NCBI GenBank assembly: GCA_002320605.1
Contig: DCKG01000021.1
Location: 1-13,560, forward strand
Direction: 5' to 3'
Source: Bacteroidales bacterium UBA1680
Lineage (GTDB): Bacteria; Bacteroidota; Bacteroidia; Bacteroidales; UBA932
DNA length: 13,560 nucleotides
Positions 7,272 through 13,560 of the stretch are shown here, piece after piece (within the stretch, counting starts at the first letter, position 1; each line of letters opens with the position of its first letter). The notes under the pieces are model-generated. The model did no database searches. It was not told where the DNA came from and saw nothing but the letters and a program-made list of their open reading frames with translations. The position numbers and the translations under genes are program-made.

Positions 7272-9299
7272 TTATATTCCTTTAAGCGCATCTCTCACGA
7301 GGGAGTCATCAGCAAGGTTCGGTAGGGTGACCTTCAGGTCAGGGGTTCGCTCCATCTCGCGACTGATGGCATGAGCCGCGCCTTCGTTGCGTGCCCAGCT
7401 CCGGCGCGCGATTCCATTGTTCACATCCCAGAATAACATCTCCTTTATATGCCTTGCAGAGTCATCGGAGCCGTCAATCACCATTCCGAAGCCGCCATTG
7501 ATGACCTCGCCCCAGCCGACCCCGCCGCCATTGTGGATTGATACCCACGTTGCACCACGGAAACTGTCCCCTATGACGTTCTGGATTGCCATGTCGGCAG
7601 TAAACTGGGAGCCGTCGTAAATGTTAGAAGTCTCCCTGAACGGGGAATCGGTGCCCGATACGTCGTGATGATCGCGCCCCAGCACGATTGGAGCATTGAT
7701 CTTGCCGCTGCGGATGGCATCGTTGAAGGCCAGGGCGATTTTTGTCCTGCCCTCGCAGTCGGCATAGAGGATGCGAGCCTGGGAGCCTACCACCAGATTG
7801 TTTTTCCCAGCCTCCTCGATCCAATGAATATTGTCACGAAGCTGGCCCTGAATTTCCTCTGGAGCCGTGCGGGCCTCTTCTGCAAGCACCTTGATGGCAA
7901 GCTCGTCCGATTTCGCCAGGTCGGCAGGGTCTTCACTCATGCAGACCCATCTGAATGGCCCGAAACCATAGTCAAAGTACAACGGTCCCATGATGTCCTG
8001 CACGTATGAAGGATAGCGGAAATGCCCGTATGCCATGATATCTGCCCCCGCGCGTGACGATTCCAATAGGAAAGCGTTGCCGTAATCGAAGAAATACATA
8101 CCACCTTCAGCCAGCTTGTTGATGGCTGCGACTTGCCTTCGCAGAGATGCTTGAACTGCTTCCCTGAATTTCTCAGGTTCTGCCGCCATCATATTCTTTG
8201 ATTCCTCCAGAGTTAGCCCCGCCGGATAATATCCGCCTGCCCACGGGTTGTGGAGCGAAGTCTGGTCCGTTCCAATATCTACATGAATATGCTCTTCCGC
8301 AAGCCTTTCCCAAAGGTCAACGACGTTGCCGACGTAAGCCAGCGAGACGGTCTCCTTTTCCGACACGGCTTTGCGGATCCTCTGCAGCAGCTCGTCCAGG
8401 TTGTCGTGGAGCTCATCCACCCAGCCCTGGTCGTAACGCTTGCGGGCGGCCAGCGGATTGATTTCGGCGATTACGCTCACCACGCCGGCGATGTCGCCAG
8501 CCTTTGGCTGAGCCCCTGACATTCCCCCCAGGCCTGCTGAAACGAAAAGCATCCCCTTCATGTTCTCTCGCGTCCCTGCAATGCCTTTGGACTTCAACTG
8601 CTTGCGGGCTGCGTTCATCACCGTGATCGTAGTCCCGTGCACTATGCCTTGCGGCCCTATGTACATGTAAGAGCCTGCCGTCATCTGGCCGTATTGCGAA
8701 ACCCCCAGAGCATTGAATTTCTCCCAGTCGTCTTGTCTGGAATAGTTAGGAATCACCATTCCGTTCGTGACCACTACTCGCGGGGCATCCCGATGGCTCG
8801 GGAATAGTCCCAGCGGCAGCCCCGAATACATCGCCAAGGTCTGCTCCTCCGTCATGGTTGCAAGGTATTGCATGGTCAGTCTGTGCTGCGCCCAGTTCTG
8901 GAATATGGCGCCGTTGCCTCCGTAGATGATGAGTTCATGAGGATGCTGGGCGACTCTAGGGTCTAGGTTGTTCTGAATCATAGCCATGATTGCCGCAGCC
9001 TGCTTGCATCTGCAAGGGTATTCGTCAATCGGGCGAGCGAAAATCTCGTAGGATGGGCGGAAACGGTACATGTATATTCTTCCGTAGTCTTTCAGCTCCT
9101 TGGCAAATTCAGGTGCTAAGGTCGCATGGAACTTTGCAGGGAAGTAGCGCAGGGCGTTCTTCAGTGCCAGCACCTTCTCCTCGTCCGTCAATATGTCCTT
9201 GCGCTTCGGCGCATGGTTGATCGTTCTGTCGTAAGGCTTCGGCTCCGGAATCCTGTCCTGAGGTATTCCAGCTAATATTTCTTCTTGAAAGCTAGTCAT
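7272..9299 (-). CDS. hutU: Urocanate hydratase (HutU)
   Basis: HutU converts urocanate to 4-imidazolone-5-propionate using tightly bound NAD+ as an electrophile. The 675-residue protein is the long form found in Bacteroidota and animals, not the roughly 555-residue proteobacterial form. Visible landmarks are YGGNGAIFQNW (126-136), the NAD-binding glycine-rich GLGGMSGAQP (256-265), PSYVQDIMGPLYFDYGFGPF (430-449) followed by RWVC with the conserved Cys453, RDHHDVSGTDSP (542-553), and HNGGGVGWG (589-597). Its ATG follows the ftcD stop after a single base (TGA T ATG on the minus strand), which argues for translational coupling. No frameshift or missing block is seen. Confidence 0.97.
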   Translation of the reverse strand: MTSFQEEILAGIPQDRIPEPKPYDRTINHAPKRKDILTDEEKVLALKNALRYFPAKFHATLAPEFAKELKDYGRIYMYRFRPSYEIFARPIDEYPCRCKQAAAIMAMIQNNLDPRVAQHPHELIIYGGNGAIFQNWAQHRLTMQYLATMTEEQTLAMYSGLPLGLFPSHRDAPRVVVTNGMVIPNYSRQDDWEKFNALGVSQYGQMTAGSYMYIGPQGIVHGTTITVMNAARKQLKSKGIAGTRENMKGMLFVSAGLGGMSGAQPKAGDIAGVVSVIAEINPLAARKRYDQGWVDELHDNLDELLQRIRKAVSEKETVSLAYVGNVVDLWERLAEEHIHVDIGTDQTSLHNPWAGGYYPAGLTLEESKNMMAAEPEKFREAVQASLRRQVAAINKLAEGGMYFFDYGNAFLLESSRAGADIMAYGHFRYPSYVQDIMGPLYFDYGFGPFRWVCMSEDPADLAKSDELAIKVLAEEARTAPEEIQGQLRDNIHWIEEAGKNNLVVGSQARILYADCEGRTKIALAFNDAIRSGKINAPIVLGRDHHDVSGTDSPFRETSNIYDGSQFTADMAIQNVIGDSFRGATWVSIHNGGGVGWGEVINGGFGMVIDGSDDSARHIKEMLFWDVNNGIARRSWARNEGAAHAISREMERTPDLKVTLPNLADDSLVRDALKGI

Positions 9300-9300
9300 A

Positions 9301-11019
9301 TCATTGAATTTTAGAGTTCACGATGTCAAGTATATCCTTCTCTTCCTGAACGGCTTTGGCGGCAATTTCGGCGGCCTCGCCAACGAGACGGTCAGCAGCA
9401 TCCCTATCCTTTAGCCCTGCCGCATTGATTTTCACGTTGAGTTCTGCGCCCAGTACAGCAGACCGGGCTGCCAGAGCGCCCACGCCGGCATCCGAAACCG
9501 AATTCGGATTGCCTTCGGAGGCCATGGCGCGAGCGATCTCAAATGCCTTGAGGCTGGCTTTCATGGTGCGCAGAGGCACCTTCGTGGCATACAAGGTAGC
9601 TTCTTCAATGGCAGCGGCACGTGCCGCCTTCTCCTCATCTGTGCCCTTAGGCAGCCCGAAAGCAGCCATTATCTTGTCGAAGGCGGCAGTGTCCTCGTCC
9701 ACGAGCGCAACCAGCTCGAGCATAATTGCCTGACCTTTTTCAGCCCAGTCTGAAAACTCTTTCCATCTATCGTCCCAGCCCCTCTTGTGAGCTGATAGGT
9801 TTGCGACCATGGTTCCCAGAGCGGCACCGAGAGCGCCCATGTAGGCAGAGATCGAGCCGCCGCCCGGGGCAGGTGACTCTGATGCCGTCTCGGCTGCAAA
9901 GTCCTTTAGACTCATCCTGACAAGCTTTTCCCTGCGAGCCTGTTCGGCAGGATCCACCATGAGATATTCAATGACCTTCTCATGCGGGTCGAAAGGTTTC
10001 AGGTCGTCCAGGCTCATGGACTTCACCGCAATCTTGATGATTTCTTCCTCAGATATTCCCAAAGATCTTTCCTGTTTCTCCAGGTAATATTTTCCGGCAT
10101 CAATCAGCACACGCTTAGGCACCAGTCCGACTATCTCTGCGCCAGTCACGCGCAATCCGCGAACTGTGGCGGCCCGGCACACCTCGTCGAAAGCAACGTG
10201 CAGGGGCGTCACATCGATGTCCGTGATGTTCATTGAGACTTGCGCAATTCCATATTCATCAATATACCAGCCGATCGCCTTGCACCCTTTCAAGGTGCCA
10301 GGCTCCCAGATGTCCTTCCCATTTGCATCTTTCAGCACCTTCCCGGTAAGGCTTCCGCCCTCACGCTTCTTGCGGCCTTTCTCGCGCACATCGAAAGCAA
10401 TCGCCATCGCACGTCGCACCGAAGTCGTGTTCAGGTTGAAATTCACGGCAACCAAGAAATTGCGGGCTCCCACGTTGATGGCTCCGCTCTTTGCCACTGT
10501 CTCATTGTATTCCCCAGGCCCGAAGTCGGGAGCTCTGAGAGGGTCTGCGATTTTCTCTGGCAGGGCCTCGTATTCTCCAGCCCTGCAAACCGCAAGATTC
10601 TTGCGTTCAGGCTTGAAAGCTGCCGCCTCGTAGCAGTAGCAAGGCACCCCGAGCTCCTCGTATATTCTTTTAGCCAAGCTGCGAGCCAGCTGTGCGCATT
10701 CCTGAAGCGTTATCCCCGCAACAGGCACAAGCGGTAGCACATCGCATGCGCCGGAGCGCGGATGAGCCCCATGGTGCTTTCTCATGTCTATCAGCTCGTC
10801 GGCTTTCACGACTCCTTGAAAAGCTGCTTCCAGAACAGCCTCCGGCGTTCCAACGAAAGTCACCACTGTCCTGTTGGTCGCTTCACCCGGATCCACATCC
10901 AACACTTTCACTCCCTCATCGCCGGCTTTGGCAGATGCTATAGCCGAAACTATTTTGTCAATCACGCTTTTATCTCGCCCCTCGCTGAAATTTGGGACGC
11001 ATTCGATTATCTGTCTCAT
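9301..11019 (-). CDS. ftcD: Fused glutamate formimidoyltransferase / formimidoyltetrahydrofolate cyclodeaminase (FtcD)
   Basis: This bifunctional 572-residue enzyme moves the formimino group from N-formimino-L-glutamate to tetrahydrofolate, yielding glutamate, and then deaminates formimino-THF to 5,10-methenyl-THF. Residues 1 to about 325 form the formiminotransferase part: it begins MRQIIECVPNFSEGRD and carries HHGAHPRSGACD at 82-93, whose first histidine, His82, aligns with the catalytic His82 of the pig enzyme. After a linker, about residues 368-560 form the cyclodeaminase part, starting near SLKDFAAETASESPAPGGGS and rich in alanine helices. The fused layout is that of mammalian FTCD; many bacteria use two separate genes. 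It is the first gene of the hut operon. A long AT-rich region separates it from the divergent lipoprotein gene and should hold its promoter. Confidence 0.95.
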   Translation of the reverse strand: MRQIIECVPNFSEGRDKSVIDKIVSAIASAKAGDEGVKVLDVDPGEATNRTVVTFVGTPEAVLEAAFQGVVKADELIDMRKHHGAHPRSGACDVLPLVPVAGITLQECAQLARSLAKRIYEELGVPCYCYEAAAFKPERKNLAVCRAGEYEALPEKIADPLRAPDFGPGEYNETVAKSGAINVGARNFLVAVNFNLNTTSVRRAMAIAFDVREKGRKKREGGSLTGKVLKDANGKDIWEPGTLKGCKAIGWYIDEYGIAQVSMNITDIDVTPLHVAFDEVCRAATVRGLRVTGAEIVGLVPKRVLIDAGKYYLEKQERSLGISEEEIIKIAVKSMSLDDLKPFDPHEKVIEYLMVDPAEQARREKLVRMSLKDFAAETASESPAPGGGSISAYMGALGAALGTMVANLSAHKRGWDDRWKEFSDWAEKGQAIMLELVALVDEDTAAFDKIMAAFGLPKGTDEEKAARAAAIEEATLYATKVPLRTMKASLKAFEIARAMASEGNPNSVSDAGVGALAARSAVLGAELNVKINAAGLKDRDAADRLVGEAAEIAAKAVQEEKDILDIVNSKIQ

Positions 11020-11051
11020 GGTGTCATTAATTGATAATTCCTTTCTGTTAT

Positions 11052-11069
11052 AAAATTATGAATAATTTT
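11052..11069. promoter_or_regulatory. AT-rich palindrome between divergent hut operon and lipoprotein gene
   Basis: AAAATTAT at 11052-11059 and ATAATTTT at 11062-11069 are perfect inverted repeats separated by two bases. The right arm overlaps a plus-strand TAATTTTG (11063-11070). On the minus strand, the left arm overlaps TAATTTTA (11051-11058), one base off the -7 consensus. The palindrome therefore sits over possible promoters facing both ways and could be an operator. Its low complexity makes chance a real alternative. Confidence 0.4.
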
Positions 11070-11070
11070 G
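11063..11070 (+). promoter_or_regulatory. Candidate -7 element for the lipoprotein gene
   Basis: TAATTTTG matches TAnnTTTG exactly. It would leave a leader of roughly 100 bases before the ATG at 11182, and no good -33 TTTG is seen at the right spacing. A weaker match, TAACTTAG at 11151-11158, lies nearer the gene. The surrounding region is very AT-rich, so matches by chance are likely. Confidence 0.3.
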
Positions 11071-11181
11071 GATAATCCCTATCAAAAATGAAGAACTTTC
11101 TTCTAAAATATTAAATTTTCAAAGCATGTCGAAAGAAAAGCAAATATTGCTAACTTAGATGAATAAAAATGACCAAGTCCG

Positions 11182-13185
11182 ATGCTTAGATTTCTCATCA
11201 ATTTTTCCATCTTTGCTGTCCTTTTCGGAGCTGTATCTTGCTCTCGGAAGGCAGCTGACGATTATCCTATGTTCTGGTCGTGGCTTACTTACAGTCCTAC
11301 GATGAACCTGGATTCGGTGTGCCAGGTCATGAACGACGTTGGAATTGACGGTGTCATCCTGGAATCTGGCAACCCAGATGATTACAGAAAGGCTGCTCCG
11401 ATCGTGAAAAAACATAATTTGAAGATGTACGCATGGTATATCTCAATGAATGCAGAACATGACGCCGATTCCCTGATTGCTCATCACCCGGATTGGTTCA
11501 GCGTCAATAGAGAGGGAAGGAGCCTTGCTGATACCATGGCTTATGTGGGCTATTATAAATTCCTCTGTCCGGCGCTACCGGAAGTCCGCGAATATCTTTG
11601 CAATAAGGCAAAGGCTATTTGCGAGGTCGATGGTGTTGACGGAGTGTCAATAGATTACCATCGTTTCGTGGATGTCGTGCTGCCTACTACTCTATGGCCG
11701 AAATATGGGATAGTGCAGGACAGGGACTATGCCGAATGGGACTTCGGCTATCATCCGGCGATGATAGAAAAATTCAAGAATGAATATGGCTACGACCCCA
11801 GAGACGAAGACGATCCTACGGCTGATGAAAAATGGCGCCAGTTCCGTTGCGACCAGATTACGGAAGCCGCGAACATGATTGCAGATGTCGTGCATTCTTA
11901 CGGCAAGAAGATGGCGGCATCCCCATTCCCTACGCCTAAAATGTCTTCACGCATGGTTCGCCAGGACTGGGGCAAGTGGAAACTTGACATCGTGTTCCCA
12001 ATGGTGTATCAGGATTTCTATACTGGCGATCCAAGCTTCGTCTATGATTGCACAGTGGAGAACAATCGCGACAAAAACCCGATGACAACCCTTTATTGCG
12101 GGCTTATGGTCGGAAAGGAAGACGGCATATTCAAGCAGATGGATGCTGCCTTCGCCGGAGGAGCGAAAGGAATCGCTCTCTTCACCGTCAACAGCCTGCG
12201 TTCTCCCGAAGTCAGGGCACGTTTCAAGGAATATACCGACAGCGTGAAATCAATTAAGGATAAGGCCGCTTCCCCGAAGGCTATGGCTGCCGATACGAAT
12301 GTCTTCGCTCATGAGGGCGTAATGAATATGGCTCAGGAAAAAATGCGTGCCATTGCTGGAACCACAGAACTTTCATTAGGCGATTACAAGCTGAAAAATT
12401 CATACGATGCAACACGAATATATCAGGTTACGGACAAAACCAGTGGAAAATCGTTCGATGTCACCTTTTATCTTTACGGTGACGTGCTTTCTGGATGGGA
12501 CGTGGCGCTTTCGGATAGGTGTGACAGCATAGAAGTCAAGAAGATAAATGTAGCTGGAAACGTATCTGCATCGGAAGTGCCGTCCCTGATGAGTTCGAAG
12601 CATATTCCTTTCAATCGCATCAGCTGCCAGGGCTGGGCCAAGGACTATCCTTATCGACCGGACGTGGCATTCCGCATAGCCCACACTGGGAATTCGATTC
12701 TTTTGGAATATAAAGTGACGGAAAAGGGCACTATGGCAGCGGCCGAAGAAGACAATGGGAAAGTGTGGAATGACTCATGCGTGGAATTCTTCGTTTCACC
12801 GACGTGCGATGATGCATATTACAATTTCGAGAGCAATTGCACGGGACATGTCCTCGCCGAATACGGTAAGAAAGGCACAAGCCGCAAGACGCTGCCGCTT
12901 AACCGCATAGCTGCCATATCTCGTTATGGCGATTACGTTACTAGTGGCAACAAGCCGCTGGAGGTGCAGCAGGGAACGCATACTTGGGAACTCTGTTTGG
13001 TGATTCCTGCCGAGATGTTCAAAGAGAGCGGAGTGCGGGCTTTTGATGGAGCCAGAATGACGGCAAACTTCTACAAATGCGGAGATAAGATGGAGAAGCC
13101 CCATTACCTATCTTGGAATCCGATCAATAACGAAACGCCTAGTTTCCACCTCCCTGAATATTTTGGAGTGCTGAATTTCGAGTAG
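11182..13185 (+). CDS. Lipoprotein with GHL10-like glycosidase domain and C-terminal CBM9-like domain
   Basis: The 667-residue protein starts with a lipoprotein signal: a hydrophobic core and AVSC, with Cys20 as the lipidation site, followed by SRKAADD. Residues about 28-355 resemble the family-10-like (GHL10) glycosidase TIM barrels. Supporting segments are KMYAWYISMN (81-90), FLCPALPEVREYL (127-139), DGVSIDYHRF (153-162, Asp158 the likeliest catalytic acid), RQDWGKWKLDIVFPMVYQDF (260-279), and GGAKGIALFTVNSL near 326-339. Residues about 455-667 resemble the CBM9-like carbohydrate-binding proteins of Bacteroides, with YRPDVAFRIAHTG, EDNGKVWNDSCVEFFVSP, YYNFESNC, ANFYKCGD and LSWNPI. The middle (about 366-450) is not recognised. 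It is probably anchored at the outer membrane and acts on a glycan, but the substrate is unknown. It stands alone, divergent from the hut operon. Confidence 0.82.
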   Translation: MLRFLINFSIFAVLFGAVSCSRKAADDYPMFWSWLTYSPTMNLDSVCQVMNDVGIDGVILESGNPDDYRKAAPIVKKHNLKMYAWYISMNAEHDADSLIAHHPDWFSVNREGRSLADTMAYVGYYKFLCPALPEVREYLCNKAKAICEVDGVDGVSIDYHRFVDVVLPTTLWPKYGIVQDRDYAEWDFGYHPAMIEKFKNEYGYDPRDEDDPTADEKWRQFRCDQITEAANMIADVVHSYGKKMAASPFPTPKMSSRMVRQDWGKWKLDIVFPMVYQDFYTGDPSFVYDCTVENNRDKNPMTTLYCGLMVGKEDGIFKQMDAAFAGGAKGIALFTVNSLRSPEVRARFKEYTDSVKSIKDKAASPKAMAADTNVFAHEGVMNMAQEKMRAIAGTTELSLGDYKLKNSYDATRIYQVTDKTSGKSFDVTFYLYGDVLSGWDVALSDRCDSIEVKKINVAGNVSASEVPSLMSSKHIPFNRISCQGWAKDYPYRPDVAFRIAHTGNSILLEYKVTEKGTMAAAEEDNGKVWNDSCVEFFVSPTCDDAYYNFESNCTGHVLAEYGKKGTSRKTLPLNRIAAISRYGDYVTSGNKPLEVQQGTHTWELCLVIPAEMFKESGVRAFDGARMTANFYKCGDKMEKPHYLSWNPINNETPSFHLPEYFGVLNFE

Positions 13186-13237
13186 ACTCTTATCAGGAAG
13201 CCCCCATTTGCACACCGTTAGGCTGCGACACTCCCCA

Positions 13238-13483
13238 TCATGCTTCAGGCAACCGCCTCCGAATGCCGCTCGGAGAACCGCTTGTCCCAAGGTGATCACA
13301 TTCATTCTTAAGCACAGGGTTTTGCATCTGACCCAACTTATAGTTCAGCTTCACGCCGGTAGCCTCCTGGAAGGCGGTGATCAGTTCCAGGACGGACAGC
13401 GGCTTGCCAGTCCCGATATTGAATATCTCATATTCCTTTTTCATGTTTTCGTCAATTATGTGCTCAAATTCGTAACACGTCAT
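13238..13483 (-). pseudogene. Fragment of a GalE-type NAD-dependent sugar epimerase
   Basis: On the minus strand, residues about 16-50 of this 81-codon frame read KEYEIFNIGTGKPLSVLELI and continue to an ATGVKLNYKLG end. This is a close match to the C-terminal part of UDP-glucose 4-epimerase (GalE), where the FNxGTG block and the VLExI helix lie. The N-terminal Rossmann domain and catalytic YxxxK are absent, and an in-frame stop lies just upstream of the fragment. After NYKLG the expected RREGD block is missing and the sequence becomes unrelated up to the stop at 13238. Both ends are therefore broken. I call it a remnant left by deletion or recombination, not a functional gene. Position 13484 to the window end shows no supported gene. 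Confidence 0.6.
13251..13281. repeat. Stem-loop bracketed by direct repeats
   Basis: CTCCGA at 13257-13262 pairs with TCGGAG at 13270-13275 around a 7-base loop. The stem is flanked on both sides by the same hexamer AACCGC (13251-13256 and 13276-13281). It lies just downstream of the galE-like fragment, where that fragment's homology has already ended. No U-run follows on either strand, so it is not an evident terminator. It might mark the edge of a lost mobile element, but no transposase or intron protein is seen. Confidence 0.35.
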
Positions 13484-13560
13484 TCTGAACTTTATTCAGT
13501 GATTTTAAGCCAAATCTGCCTGTATTTGCACTTGTTCGATTTGCTATAGCGCTCATAAAT

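Noticed and set aside
7259..7291. Eleven-residue longer HutH starting inside hutU
   Set aside because: The shorter start puts the MIO triad within one residue of the P. putida numbering and leaves a normal 13-base gap after hutU.
9356..10737. Several plus-strand open frames of 80-165 codons opposite ftcD
   Set aside because: They are antisense shadows of a well-supported gene, of biased serine/alanine/proline composition, with no recognisable motif.
13223..13240. GTTAGGC near 13218-13224 as an integron attC core site
   Set aside because: Only one core-like heptamer is present, with no paired site and no integrase, so a chance match is more likely.
13208..13549. 113-codon plus-strand frame at the right end
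   Set aside because: It lies antisense to the galE-like fragment, whose homology is clear, and has no recognisable protein features.
13492..13560. Open minus-strand frame of 22 codons running off the right edge, ending IWLKITE
   Set aside because: It reads like protein but is too short to exceed chance and matches nothing I recognise. It could be the C-terminus of a gene beyond the window.

Overview
The window looks like ordinary chromosomal DNA from a member of the Bacteroidota, probably the Bacteroidales. The clues are -7 promoter elements of the TAnnTTTG type, little evidence of strong Shine-Dalgarno sites, the long (675-residue) form of urocanate hydratase, and a surface-type lipoprotein with a CBM9-like domain of a kind common in gut Bacteroidales. 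The genus cannot be fixed from the sequence alone.

Left part (1-4440): two tandem, overlapping plus-strand genes encode secreted histidine acid phosphatases (RHGxR ... HD type). A 57-codon plus-strand gene follows whose product matches one half of a YccF-type inner-membrane protein. A third phosphatase paralogue is encoded on the minus strand and converges on these three genes. A near-consensus Bacteroidota promoter precedes the first gene, and a -7 element precedes the third phosphatase.

Middle part (4471-11019): a compact minus-strand histidine-utilisation operon, transcribed ftcD -> hutU -> hutH -> hutI with gaps of 1, 13 and 37 bases. Together the four proteins take histidine through urocanate, imidazolonepropionate and formiminoglutamate to glutamate. 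The formimino group is passed to tetrahydrofolate and deaminated by a single fused FtcD protein. No transporter and no dedicated regulator is present in the window.

Right part (11020-13560): a divergent AT-rich intergenic region carries a perfect 8-bp palindrome. It is followed by a plus-strand lipoprotein gene that joins a GHL10-like glycosidase domain to a CBM9-like carbohydrate-binding domain. Beyond it lies about 375 bp without an intact gene. This stretch holds a decayed fragment of a GalE-type NAD-sugar epimerase on the minus strand and a short stem-loop flanked by direct repeats, so it looks like a recombination scar.

Nothing in the window is clearly a new defence, mobile or RNA system. 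The most unusual items are the phosphatase trio, the half-length YccF gene, the glycosidase-CBM9 lipoprotein, the palindrome between the divergent genes, and the galE remnant with its neighbouring repeat structure.
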